45,014 nucleotides of DNA from Clostridia bacterium (GTDB lineage: Bacteria; Bacillota; Clostridia; Oscillospirales; Acutalibacteraceae), in assembly GCA_017935325.1 (NCBI GenBank), contig JAGBHV010000002.1, positions 1-45,014 on the forward strand. The letters run 5' to 3'. The position numbers and the translations under genes were made by a program. Below, piece by piece: positions 1-7,344 of the stretch. The notes below the pieces were generated by a model. The model saw only the letters and a program-made list of their open reading frames with translations, had not been told where the DNA came from and did not search any database. Within the stretch, counting starts at the first letter, position 1. The number at the start of each line of letters is the position of its first letter.

Positions 1-23
1 AAATGACAAATATATGCAAAAAA

Positions 24-56
24 GTGGGTGATATTCGATGTATCACCCACTTTTCT
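24..56 (+). terminator. Intrinsic terminator, possibly bidirectional
   Basis: A perfect 10-bp stem (GTGGGTGATA / TATCACCCAC) with a 7-nt loop is followed by TTTTCT on the + strand. A run of A's precedes it, so it would also give a T-tract on the - strand. It probably ends a gene lying left of the window. Confidence 0.7.
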
Positions 57-103
57 ATTACTTTTCAGTTGTGTTTATTGACGAGTTTTTATATATTAAA
101 TAT

Positions 104-123
104 CCGCATATATGCTTATGCGG
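104..123. repeat. Short hairpin CCGCATA/TATGCGG
   Basis: A 7-bp inverted repeat with a 6-nt loop lies between two stronger terminators. It has only a weak T-run after it, and its role is unknown. Confidence 0.35.
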
Positions 124-140
124 GTTTATCGACAGTCTGA

Positions 141-167
141 AGCTCCCGATTTTATCGGGAGCTTTTT
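141..167 (+). terminator. Intrinsic terminator on the + strand
   Basis: A perfect 10-bp stem (AGCTCCCGAT / ATCGGGAGCT) with a TTT loop is followed by a T-run on the + strand. The - strand gene just to its right would read into this hairpin but would have no T-run after it. It therefore fits a + strand transcript from upstream best, as the second of two tandem terminators. Confidence 0.65.
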
Positions 168-169
168 AT

Positions 170-1534
170 TTAATCAATATGCTTCATATTGAGTTTTACA
201 CAGTCGGAAATTTTAACTTTTTCAAAACCTGAAACAGATGTGTAAATTGTGTCATTAACAGGCTTTGTCCATTCTTCGCCTATTGCATCAATTGTGTTTC
301 GCATGCCGAGAACCGAGCCGACTGTAGCACCGTTGCAGTCAGTATCAAAGCAGGCTTCAACAGCCATACAGATTGATTTGGCGAAATCGCCGTTACCGTA
401 AAGGAGTGCAGCGGTAACAATCATCGCGTTAGGAATGGTGTGGCACCAACCATAGCCTGTGTGCTCGTCGTATTCTTCGTGAATTCGTTTGAAAACCTTA
501 TCTGAATCAATACCGTTTCTGTAATCGTCAAGCACTGAATTTATTGAATCGTAAAGCCTTGAGGTGTGCGGTATTTCGCCGAGCCCCGCAAGAATAATAT
601 CTTCAATGCTGTCAGTCACTGCTGCTGCAGCTATCATGGCAGAGGCAAACATTTCTCCGTAAATTCCGTTTTTAACGTGGGAAATACAAGCGTCTCTGAA
701 AGCCATTTCAGCGGCTTTTTCGGGCTCGCCGGGATTGATGTATCCGAAGTAGTCTCCTCTTATCTGTGCGCCTATCCATTCGCGGCAGGGATTTTTATAA
801 ACAGCAGAATAAGGCGGTTCATATCCGTTGACAAAGTTAATAAATGCAATTCTTTCCGCAGTGAAATAATTTTCAATCGGCTGATACTTTTTCCAGGCTT
901 TAGCAACATCTGACGGGGTGAAATCTTTTGAATATTCTTCGATTATTCTCTGATACAGAACCATATAGTTTGTGTCATCATCTACAGGCATACCGCATGT
1001 GATATCAGCAAAGCATTTATTTTTCAGATTGAAAGTGCAATTTTCATATATTTCATCTGTGATTTCTGATTTGCTTATGTAACGGTTCATAGGTGTGTTT
1101 CCTGTGCCTTCAAGAAGAATTTTCATATCTTCCGATCTGATTCCTTCAACAGCTTTTCCTAAAAGGCATCCGCATACTCTTCCCATCCATGCACCGTGAA
1201 TTTTCTTTTCAAGAGTTTCTCTGTCAGGTGTGTTCTTTTCAAATTTATATTCTTTGCGTAATGCTCTGATTTCATCGAGAGAAGACGGCTCTGTGTATTT
1301 GTATCCGGTGCGGATATCGGCATTCATAACGGCTTCGTAAAGCACATCGCCCATTTTTTTCTTTGTTTCTCCTGCGGGTAATTTTGCAACAGCTTCAAAA
1401 AGCTCTTTGTATTTTTCAACATCAAGACCTTCGTCTGAAGCCTGCCTGAATTCATTCAGAAGCTCCTCGCCAAAAGGCTCCCAATAATCTTTATTTTCAT
1501 AATTGAGTTTGATTTTTTCAATATTATATTTCAT
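170..1534 (-). CDS. ADP-ribosylglycohydrolase family protein
   Basis: A 454-residue member of the ADP-ribosylglycohydrolase (DraG/ARH) superfamily. These enzymes hydrolyse ADP-ribose from proteins or small molecules using a binuclear Mg/Mn site. The N-terminal signature HGAWMGRVCGCLLGKAVEG lies near residues 113-131. The metal-binding acidic cluster PVDDDTNY is near 183-190, and the second metal motif DTDCNGATVGS starts near 397. A roughly 100-residue N-terminal extension precedes the catalytic domain. There is no signal peptide, so it should be cytosolic. It has its own promoter and an AGAGGTG-like ribosome binding site and stands alone, divergent from the deacetylase. The family call is secure. 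The substrate is not visible: this subfamily often sits in carbohydrate or nucleoside loci, but nothing next to it settles the point. Confidence 0.88.
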   Translation of the reverse strand: MKYNIEKIKLNYENKDYWEPFGEELLNEFRQASDEGLDVEKYKELFEAVAKLPAGETKKKMGDVLYEAVMNADIRTGYKYTEPSSLDEIRALRKEYKFEKNTPDRETLEKKIHGAWMGRVCGCLLGKAVEGIRSEDMKILLEGTGNTPMNRYISKSEITDEIYENCTFNLKNKCFADITCGMPVDDDTNYMVLYQRIIEEYSKDFTPSDVAKAWKKYQPIENYFTAERIAFINFVNGYEPPYSAVYKNPCREWIGAQIRGDYFGYINPGEPEKAAEMAFRDACISHVKNGIYGEMFASAMIAAAAVTDSIEDIILAGLGEIPHTSRLYDSINSVLDDYRNGIDSDKVFKRIHEEYDEHTGYGWCHTIPNAMIVTAALLYGNGDFAKSICMAVEACFDTDCNGATVGSVLGMRNTIDAIGEEWTKPVNDTIYTSVSGFEKVKISDCVKLNMKHID

Positions 1535-1555
1535 GACTGAACACCTCTTTTAAAA

Positions 1556-1584
1556 AGTATAACACACAGATGTTTGCTTATCAA
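1556..1584 (-). promoter_or_regulatory. Sigma-A promoter for the ADP-ribosylglycohydrolase gene
   Basis: On the - strand, TTGATA (-35, 1584-1579) and TATACT (-10, 1561-1556) are separated by exactly 17 nt. They lie about 25 nt upstream of the start codon. Confidence 0.7.
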
Positions 1585-1606
1585 TAAAAATATTTTAATT
1601 TTCATA

Positions 1607-1635
1607 TTGAAAAAAACGCAGAAAAATGTTATTAT
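1607..1635 (+). promoter_or_regulatory. Sigma-A promoter for the polysaccharide deacetylase gene
   Basis: TTGAAA (1607-1612) and TATTAT (1630-1635) are separated by 17 nt. The predicted start is near 1642, followed by AAGGGGAG about 6 nt before the ATG at 1685. Confidence 0.7.
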
Positions 1636-1684
1636 ATGTTATATTGTGTAAATATGTTGAGTCGATAATAAAGGGGAGATAAAA

Positions 1685-2560
1685 ATGAAAAGAATTCTGT
1701 ATTTAATTGTCGCAACATTACTTATGGTAACTTTTATGGGCGGTTGTTCTGCAGAAGGCGAGTCGCCGAAAGAAACAACTGAAGCTGAAAAAACAACTGT
1801 TCAGGAGCAGACAGAAAAGCAGACAACTGAAAAAATTACTGAAAAAGAAACTGAACCCGAATCGATAACTGATGAAAACGGAAACGAAGTTACAACTCTC
1901 GCACCAAAAGCAAAGCTTGACAGAACACCCGTAAACTGTGACCATATTGACCCTTCAAAACCCATGATTGCACTTACGTTTGATGATGGTCCGAGTGCAA
2001 ATACGGGGCGCCTTCTTAATATTCTTGAAAGAAACGGTGCAAGGGCAACATTCTTCGTTGTCGGTAAATATATAAAAGGTAATGAAGCTTTGCTTCAGAA
2101 AATGGTAGCTAACGGAAACGAACTTGCAAGCCATACATGGTCACATGCAAATCTGTCGACTTCAAGTGATGAAGTAATTATTTCCGAGCTTGCAGATACA
2201 CGCGCTGCAATAAAAAAAGCTACGGGTGTAGATGCACCGCTTGCACGTCCGCCTTATGGTGCGCATAATGAAAACGTAAAAAATATTGCAGCAAGTCAGG
2301 GCATATCTCTTATTATGTGGTCACTTGACACAAGAGACTGGGAGTCAAGAAATGCAACTGCAGTTTATAGCAAAACTATGAGTAATGTAAGAAACGGCGA
2401 TATAATTCTCTGCCACGATTTACATAAAACTACGGTAGATGCAATGGAAAGTGTAATTCCTTCACTTATTCAGAGCGGCTATCAGTTAGTTACTGTAAGC
2501 GAACTTCTTACTTACGGCAGAGAAGAACTTACTTGCGGTGAAGTATATTTCAGAAGATAA
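1685..2560 (+). CDS. Polysaccharide deacetylase (NodB family, CE4) lipoprotein
   Basis: This 291-residue exported carbohydrate esterase 4 enzyme most likely removes N-acetyl groups from peptidoglycan or another cell-surface glycan. It has a lipoprotein signal with a lipobox ending at Cys21 (FMGGC), then a Thr/Glu/Lys-rich linker (about residues 22-75), then the NodB domain. All CE4 motifs are present: TFDDGP (98-103, catalytic base and metal Asp), SHTWSH (H150/H154 metal ligands), RPPYG (188-192), DTRDW and the C-terminal LCHDLH (catalytic His near 243). The linker should hold the enzyme away from the membrane within the wall. It is a single-gene unit with its own promoter, ending at a shared terminator with glmS. 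Peptidoglycan GlcNAc/MurNAc deacetylase is the likeliest role, but substrate is inferred from the family. Confidence 0.9.
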   Translation: MKRILYLIVATLLMVTFMGGCSAEGESPKETTEAEKTTVQEQTEKQTTEKITEKETEPESITDENGNEVTTLAPKAKLDRTPVNCDHIDPSKPMIALTFDDGPSANTGRLLNILERNGARATFFVVGKYIKGNEALLQKMVANGNELASHTWSHANLSTSSDEVIISELADTRAAIKKATGVDAPLARPPYGAHNENVKNIAASQGISLIMWSLDTRDWESRNATAVYSKTMSNVRNGDIILCHDLHKTTVDAMESVIPSLIQSGYQLVTVSELLTYGREELTCGEVYFRR

Positions 2561-2602
2561 AAAAACAGAGAGAACCCGGCGAAAGTTCTCTCTGATTTTT
2601 TT
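2561..2602. terminator. Bidirectional terminator between deacetylase and glmS
   Basis: CAGAGAGAAC (2566-2575) and GTTCTCTCTG (2585-2594) form a perfect 10-bp stem. A-runs lie to the left and T-runs to the right, so it works for both convergent genes. Confidence 0.85.
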
Positions 2603-4418
2603 ATTCCACAGTAACTGATTTTGCAAGATTTTTCGGCATGTCTATATCACATCCGCGTTTTTTTGCGACGTAATATGCAAATAATTGCATAGGAATAATT
2701 TCTAAAAGCGGAGTGAAAATATCTGTACAATCAGGTATTATGATTGTTTTGTAGTTTTTATTGCAGAACGTTTTATCCTTGCATACACAAAGAATATCTG
2801 CTCCCCTTGAAAATGCTTCTTCAATATTGCTCAGCGTTTTTTTCAGCAACTGTTTGTTTGAGCATAATGCTACAACAGGCGTGTTGTTTTCGATTAGTGC
2901 AATTGTTCCGTGCTTAAGCTCTCCTGCCGCAAAAGCGGAGGAATTTATATAGCTTATTTCTTTGAGCTTCAGAGATGCTTCTGCCGCAGCAGCGAAGTCT
3001 GTGTTTCTGCCTATAAAGAACAGTTCTTTCTTTTCTTTATATTTTTCGGAAATGTTTTCTATTGTATCGGAATCGGAAAGAATTTTTTCGATTTTTTCAG
3101 GGATTTCAATAAGCTCGTTTGTGAAAAACTCAAGTTGTTTATCAGTAAGAGTTTTCTTTATGCCTGCGATATGAAGTGCCAGCATGTATAGTGCGGCAAC
3201 TTGTGTCGAGTAACCTTTTGTTGTGGCTACTGCAATTTCACGACCTGCCTTTGTTGCAATTACGTAATCGCTTTCGTTGGCAATTGTGCTTGGCAGAACA
3301 TTCACAATTCCTATCACAATTGCTCCTCTGCTGTTGGCTAAACGCAAAGCTGCAATTGAATCGGCTGTTTCTCCGCTCTGGGATATAATAATTACGGGAG
3401 TGTTGCAGCTTACGGGAGGGTTTCTGTATCTGAATTCTGAAGCAACATCAACTTCAACGGGAATTCTGCACATTTCTTCTATTGCGAATTTGCCTGCTAA
3501 TGCCGCATGATATGCGGAGCCGCAGGCGACTATATAAAGCCTTTCTGCTTTTGTGATGTCAAGAGATAATTCTGCAATTTCGTTAAGAAAAATTTTCTTA
3601 TTCTTTATTTTGTCTTTCAGGAGATTTCTGATTTTTTCAGGTTGTTGAAAAATTTCTTTGAGCATGTAATGTTCAAAATTTCCCTTGCTGTTATCAGATG
3701 ATTCGGTTGTGATTTTTTTAAAGCTTTTTTCAATGGGCTTCAGAGATGAATCAAAAAAATTTATACTGTCTTTTCTGATAACAGCAAATTCACCGTCCTC
3801 CAGATACGAAAAAACCTCGGCGTGTTCTGAAAGTGCACATATATCGGATGCAAGCAGATTTTCGTTTTCACCTTTTCCCACAACAAGGGGACTCTGCCTT
3901 TTGGCGGCATAAATGGTGCCGGGTTCATTTCTGCAAAGTATTGCCACCGCAAAAGAGCCGTCAAGGCTTGAAAAAGTTTTTCTCATAGCTTCAGGCACAT
4001 TTCCGTCGTAATGGTATGACAAAAGCTGTGGAATTACTTCTGTATCTGTATCGGAAATAAATCTGTATCCTTTGCTTTCAAGAGCCTCTTTTATAATTTC
4101 TGCGTTTTCTATTATCCCGTTGTGTACAACGGTAAACATGCCGTCTTCCGAGGTGTGAGGATGAGCGTTTGTCTCGTTTGTTTTTCCGTGAGTTGCCCAT
4201 CTGGTGTGCCCGATTCCGGTTTCAGACAAGTTGTTCAGATTTTTTGTTTTTTCAATTAAATTTTCAAGTTTGCCTTCACTTTTAAAAACAGAAAAATTTT
4301 TATGGTCTGAAAGAGCAATACCTGATGAATCATAGCCTCTGTATTCGAGCGTTTTAAGCCCTTTTATAATTACGGGCATGGCCTGATTGTTGCCTGTGTA
4401 TCCGATTATTCCGCACAT
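2601..4418 (-). CDS. glmS: Glutamine--fructose-6-phosphate aminotransferase (isomerizing)
   Basis: GlmS makes glucosamine-6-phosphate from fructose-6-phosphate and glutamine, the first committed step toward UDP-GlcNAc and peptidoglycan. The protein is 605 residues, full length for the family. The mature N-terminus begins with catalytic Cys2 (MCGIIGYTGN) of the class II glutamine amidotransferase domain. GHTRWATHG and HNGIIEN follow in that domain. Two SIS sugar-isomerase domains come next (SQSGETADS; SLKLKEISY), and the C-terminus ends in the conserved KNLAKSVTVE. The upstream region is unusual: the predicted transcript starts at the edge of a ~157-nt element with terminal inverted repeats, which stops just before the ribosome binding site (see 4440-4596). 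glmS is regulated by a ribozyme in many Firmicutes, but I could not match the glmS ribozyme core here. Confidence 0.97.
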   Translation of the reverse strand: MCGIIGYTGNNQAMPVIIKGLKTLEYRGYDSSGIALSDHKNFSVFKSEGKLENLIEKTKNLNNLSETGIGHTRWATHGKTNETNAHPHTSEDGMFTVVHNGIIENAEIIKEALESKGYRFISDTDTEVIPQLLSYHYDGNVPEAMRKTFSSLDGSFAVAILCRNEPGTIYAAKRQSPLVVGKGENENLLASDICALSEHAEVFSYLEDGEFAVIRKDSINFFDSSLKPIEKSFKKITTESSDNSKGNFEHYMLKEIFQQPEKIRNLLKDKIKNKKIFLNEIAELSLDITKAERLYIVACGSAYHAALAGKFAIEEMCRIPVEVDVASEFRYRNPPVSCNTPVIIISQSGETADSIAALRLANSRGAIVIGIVNVLPSTIANESDYVIATKAGREIAVATTKGYSTQVAALYMLALHIAGIKKTLTDKQLEFFTNELIEIPEKIEKILSDSDTIENISEKYKEKKELFFIGRNTDFAAAAEASLKLKEISYINSSAFAAGELKHGTIALIENNTPVVALCSNKQLLKKTLSNIEEAFSRGADILCVCKDKTFCNKNYKTIIIPDCTDIFTPLLEIIPMQLFAYYVAKKRGCDIDMPKNLAKSVTVE

Positions 4419-4439
4419 AAATTTATCAATCCTTTCCTC

Positions 4440-4596
4440 AGGGTAGTGCGAATAATCCGAACACGTTTTTTGCAGGTTGATTTCCGCTGACCCTTTGTTG
4501 AAATACTCGCAAATCCGTCAGCCTTTCAAACACGAAACGCCGAAAAGACGTAAAAAGATTAACTTTTTGGCGTATGCGGATTGTTTGCACTACCCT
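4440..4596. repeat. 157-nt structured element with 20-bp terminal inverted repeats (glmS leader)
   Basis: The arms are 4440-4459 (AGGGTAGTGC...) and 4577-4596 (...GCACTACCCT), complementary at 18 of 20 positions. Inside are a 10-bp hairpin (CGCCGAAAAG near 4539 with CTTTTTGGCG near 4563-4572) and GCTGAC/GTCAGC (about 4485-4490 and 4517-4522). A GTTGAAA/TTTCAAAC pairing would cross the latter, as in a pseudoknot. On the - strand it fills nearly the whole glmS leader, ending next to GAGGAAAGGA. Non-Watson-Crick positions in the closing stem and the CGCC hairpin are G-U wobbles if read as + strand RNA and A-C mismatches if read as - strand RNA. It could be a regulatory RNA or a MITE-like element; the glmS ribozyme core was not recognised. 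Confidence 0.7.
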
Positions 4597-4602
4597 AAAA
4601 TA

Positions 4603-4633
4603 ATTATAGGGTTTCTTTACGTAAAATATGCAA
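4603..4633 (-). promoter_or_regulatory. Candidate glmS promoter
   Basis: On the - strand there is a perfect TATAAT (4608-4603), with TTGCAT (4633-4628) upstream at a long 19-nt spacing. The predicted start falls near 4596, the outer edge of the inverted-repeat element. Confidence 0.45.
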
Positions 4634-4653
4634 AAAATTCTTGTTATAAAATA

Positions 4654-4682
4654 TTGATTTTTGATTATGTATGTGATAATAT
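4654..4682 (+). promoter_or_regulatory. Sigma-A promoter for the nfeD-SPFH pair
   Basis: TTGATT (4654-4659) and TAATAT (4677-4682) are separated by 17 nt, leaving a short leader with a strong AAAGGAGGTG before the ATG at 4714. Confidence 0.6.
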
Positions 4683-4713
4683 TATTTTACAAAGCAAAAA
4701 GGAGGTGCCTGAA

Positions 4714-5154
4714 ATGGTTTGGTTATGGGCAGCGTTGATGGTTGTCTTCATAATTGTTGAAGCGGTAACTGTTCAATTGCTTACAATCTGGTTTGCAGTC
4801 GGCTCATTGGCGGCTTTGATAGCTTCTCTTTTGGGCGCAACAACCGTATGGCAGTGTGTGATTTTTGTTGTTGTTTCACTTCTGGTCCTTGTGCTTACAA
4901 GACCCTATGTGAAAAAGGTGATAGAAGCCCGCACTGAACCTACCAATGCAGACAGATGCATCGGTAAAGAAGCAATTGTATGCGAAAAAATCGATAACCG
5001 CGCGGGGCAGGGTCAGGTTAAAATTGCCGGAATCACCTGGACTGCACGAAGTGAAGATGACAGCGTCATTGAAGCTGACGAAATCGTAAAGGTTGAAAAA
5101 ATCGAAGGTGTAAAAGTTATTGTATCAAAAATAAAAACAAAAACTAATGTTTAA
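4714..5154 (+). CDS. NfeD-like membrane protein
   Basis: A short NfeD-family protein of 146 residues. About two N-terminal membrane segments (residues 2-55: WLWAALMVVFIIVEAVTV... and the segment after TTVWQC) are followed by a soluble OB-fold-like C-terminal domain. That domain carries the typical IGKEAIV and GITWTARSED motifs. An ATG-less upstream extension of the frame exists, but the strong AAAGGAGG at 4698-4705 places the start at 4714. It sits 17 nt upstream of an SPFH/stomatin-like gene. NfeD and SPFH proteins are co-encoded across bacteria and are thought to act together in membrane microdomains, so a shared role is likely. There is no protease domain, unlike the long NfeD form. Confidence 0.88.
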   Translation: MVWLWAALMVVFIIVEAVTVQLLTIWFAVGSLAALIASLLGATTVWQCVIFVVVSLLVLVLTRPYVKKVIEARTEPTNADRCIGKEAIVCEKIDNRAGQGQVKIAGITWTARSEDDSVIEADEIVKVEKIEGVKVIVSKIKTKTNV

Positions 5155-5171
5155 GAAAGGTTGGCAGAATT

Positions 5172-6110
5172 ATGGAATTTGTTTGGTTTTTACTGGGATT
5201 GGTAGTGCTTGCACTTGTTGTTCTTGTTCTGAACATTAAAATCGTACCTCAGTCAAAGGCATATGTTATTGAAAGACTCGGTTCATACCGCGAAACATGG
5301 CAGACAGGTCTTCATGTGAAAATTCCGTTTCTTGAGAGAGTTGCAAAAATCGTATCTCTTAAAGAGCAGGTTGTAGATTTTCCGCCCCAGCCTGTTATTA
5401 CAAAAGATAACGTAACAATGCAGATTGACACCGTTGTTTTCTATCAGATTACTGACCCGAAACTTTACACTTACGGTGTTGAAAGACCTATTTCCGCAAT
5501 CGAAAATCTTACAGCTACTACGTTGAGAAATATTATCGGTGAGCTTGAGCTTGACCATACTCTTACTTCACGTGATACAATCAATACAAAAATCAGAGGA
5601 ATTCTTGACGAAGCAACAGACCCGTGGGGTATTAAAATCAACAGAGTTGAGCTTAAAAACATTCTTCCTCCCAGAGAAATTCAGGAAGCAATGGAAAAAC
5701 AGATGAAGGCTGAACGTGAACGCCGTGAAGCAATTCTTCGTGCTGAAGGTGAAAAAGCGAGCCGTGTTCTTGTTGCGGAAGGTCTCAAGGAATCACAGAT
5801 TCTTGAAGCTGAAGCTAAAAAAGAAGCAGCAATCCTTAATGCAGAAGCAATCAAGGAAGCTAAAATCCGCGAATCAGAAGGTGAAGCTGAAGCTATCCTC
5901 AAGGTTCAGCAGGCTTATGCACAGGCTATTGACCTTATCAATAAATCTAATCCCGGTGAAGGATATATTGCAATCAAGAGCCTTGAAGCCTTTGAAAAGG
6001 CGGCAGACGGAAAAGCTACAAAAATTATTATTCCGTCAGAAATCCAATCTCTTGCAGGTCTTGCAACAAGCCTGAAAGAGCTTGTGGTTGACGAAAAAGC
6101 TGCTGAATAA
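5172..6110 (+). CDS. SPFH/Band 7 (stomatin-like, QmcA-type) membrane protein
   Basis: A 312-residue SPFH-domain protein. One N-terminal membrane helix (about residues 3-22) is followed by the Band 7 domain beginning KIVPQSKAYVIERLGSYRET and including VDFPPQPVITKDNVTM. It also carries the RNIIGELELDHTLTSRD segment typical of stomatins. From about residue 175 comes a long charged coiled coil rich in Glu-Ala repeats (ERERREAILRAEGEKA...), then a short hydrophobic/charged tail. The family forms large oligomeric rings that scaffold membrane microdomains and modulate proteases. It is co-transcribed with the upstream nfeD partner and ends at a strong terminator. Its client proteins cannot be told from sequence. 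Confidence 0.92.
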   Translation: MEFVWFLLGLVVLALVVLVLNIKIVPQSKAYVIERLGSYRETWQTGLHVKIPFLERVAKIVSLKEQVVDFPPQPVITKDNVTMQIDTVVFYQITDPKLYTYGVERPISAIENLTATTLRNIIGELELDHTLTSRDTINTKIRGILDEATDPWGIKINRVELKNILPPREIQEAMEKQMKAERERREAILRAEGEKASRVLVAEGLKESQILEAEAKKEAAILNAEAIKEAKIRESEGEAEAILKVQQAYAQAIDLINKSNPGEGYIAIKSLEAFEKAADGKATKIIIPSEIQSLAGLATSLKELVVDEKAAE

Positions 6111-6122
6111 TATTTAACTTTC

Positions 6123-6162
6123 AAATTCACATTTGTCTTTACGGCGAATGTGAATTTTTTTT
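6123..6162 (+). terminator. Intrinsic terminator after the SPFH gene
   Basis: AAATTCACATT (6123-6133) pairs with AATGTGAATTT (6147-6157), an 11-bp stem followed by a run of T's. Confidence 0.85.
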
Positions 6163-6169
6163 AAAATAA

Positions 6170-6198
6170 TTGCAAAAGCTTTTTAAAAATGTTATACT
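6170..6198 (+). promoter_or_regulatory. Sigma-A promoter for the 6231 gene
   Basis: TTGCAA (6170-6175) and TATACT (6193-6198) are separated by 17 nt. The start codon is 33 nt further on, with GGAGG upstream of it. Confidence 0.7.
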
Positions 6199-6230
6199 GA
6201 AAATATCTTACAGATATTGGAGGATGAATT

Positions 6231-7106
6231 ATGTTTATTTGGAAAATTATCAAATCAATTCTTTATCCCGGATGGGCACTTTTTTCTGCGTTTATTATGT
6301 TGCTTTCGGGACTTATCAATGCAGGTGAAATCAGCTGTTCTCCCAATGCAGAACTTTTAAGAACAGATAAATTCACTCTTGATGAAGCGCTTCTTATGAG
6401 TCAGGGTATTACAACTGACGGCGAATATTATTACACAGCAGGTTCAATCGCTGCTGTAGACCTTGTAGGTATGGCAAAATGGACAGTGGATGAATTTGAC
6501 AAAGTTATTTATACTCACTCCGCTCTCCCGAAAGAAATAAAAGAAAAGTACGGCAGCGACCATATCGGCGGTATCAGCTATTATGACGGAAAAATTTATG
6601 CTGCAACAGAAGATGAAACAGATACATACAACCTCATTCTTATTTACGATGCTGAAACTCTTGAATATACGGGTGAGTACTACGACCTCGGCACAGAATT
6701 TCTTCCTGACGGAATTCCTTACTGCGCAGTCGATGCTGAAAATGGTTATCTTTACACTTCGCCTTTTGACGAAACAGATTATATTTTAGCGTATAACCTT
6801 GAAGATATGTCTTTCTCGCATAAAATTATGCTTTCGGAAACTATCTACAGAATCCAGGGTGCAGAAGTTTACGACGGTATCATGTATATGTCATATGACG
6901 TAAGGGATTCAGCAACAGAAAAAGTGCAGACTGTTGACGTGAAAACAGGTAAGGTCGAAACACTTTTTGAAAGAACTGTCAGCGGACGCGACCACGAAGC
7001 AGAAGGACTTACCGTTTATCCGATGGAAGACGGTTCGTTTATCCACATCGCAGACTATGATAAACTTGTTTCGGTAAATATCAGACATTATTCACTGGTA
7101 GGCTGA
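6231..7106 (+). CDS. Hypothetical membrane-anchored, beta-propeller-like protein
   Basis: This 291-residue protein has no family I can name. A hydrophobic N-terminal segment (about residues 8-30, ILYPGWALFSAFIMLLSGLI) should act as an uncleaved anchor or a signal, leaving the rest outside the cell. The remainder looks like repeated beta-blade units: Gly-Ile-Ser-Tyr-Tyr-Asp-Gly-Lys-Ile-Tyr (near 115), DAENGYLYTSPFDETDYI (near 170) and VYDGIMYMSYDVRD (near 210). These are reminiscent of YVTN/propeller proteins, but I count too few blades for a full seven-bladed ring. It stands alone, with its own promoter and a good GGAGG. The downstream palindromic element at 7127-7259 may serve as its terminator. 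Function unknown. Confidence 0.7.
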   Translation: MFIWKIIKSILYPGWALFSAFIMLLSGLINAGEISCSPNAELLRTDKFTLDEALLMSQGITTDGEYYYTAGSIAAVDLVGMAKWTVDEFDKVIYTHSALPKEIKEKYGSDHIGGISYYDGKIYAATEDETDTYNLILIYDAETLEYTGEYYDLGTEFLPDGIPYCAVDAENGYLYTSPFDETDYILAYNLEDMSFSHKIMLSETIYRIQGAEVYDGIMYMSYDVRDSATEKVQTVDVKTGKVETLFERTVSGRDHEAEGLTVYPMEDGSFIHIADYDKLVSVNIRHYSLVG

Positions 7107-7126
7107 AATATAATTTAAGAAAATTG

Positions 7127-7259
7127 AACCCACCGAGATCCTTCGCAATGTTGCTTTTCTGAGTTTGTCCTTTCTCGTCTGTCATCCTTGAGCGTAAGCG
7201 AAGGATCTGACGAGAAAAATGCAATTTTTTGCAACATTACTCAAGGATGACGGTGGGTT
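7127..7259. repeat. Palindromic repeat copy A (interrupted by copy B)
   Basis: The outer arms AACCCACC (7127-7134) and GGTGGGTT (7252-7259) flank the two halves of the shared core: GAGATCCTTCGC on the left and CTCAAGGATGAC on the right. The core loop is split by about 90 bp, including an AATGTTGC/GCAACATT pair (about 7147-7154 and 7231-7238) and the complete copy B. A T-rich stretch follows, so it may also end the upstream transcript. Confidence 0.8.
7171..7217. repeat. Palindromic repeat copy B (nested in copy A)
   Basis: The perfect 9-bp arms TTTCTCGTC (7171-7179) and GACGAGAAA (7209-7217) enclose the core TGTCATCCTTGAG...GCGAAGGATCT. The core matches copies D and E almost exactly, while the arms are unrelated to theirs. 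Confidence 0.85.
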
Positions 7260-7344
7260 ATTTTGTGTGCTCGCAGAAAGACAGATGTGTAATCCGTGAA
7301 TGTAAGCAGGGGATTTTATTTGTCAAAGAAAGGAAATAGATTAA

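Noticed and set aside
38-232. Small open frame of 64 codons at the left edge
   Set aside because: It runs through two terminators and into the end of the ADP-ribosylglycohydrolase gene and has no ribosome binding site.
566-913. Open frame opposite the ADP-ribosylglycohydrolase
   Set aside because: It lies wholly within a well-supported gene on the other strand and has no recognisable domain.
4440-4596. Canonical glmS ribozyme
   Set aside because: The position is right, but I could not find the conserved cleavage-site and pseudoknot core segments of the known ribozyme. It is reported as an unassigned structured element instead.
4477-4713. 79-codon N-terminal extension of the NfeD protein
   Set aside because: It runs through the structured element and the promoter; AAAGGAGG directly before 4714 sets the start.
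5716-6075. Open frame of 119 codons inside the SPFH gene
   Set aside because: It is a frame-shifted reading of the Glu/Ala/Lys coiled coil; there is no site and no family resemblance.
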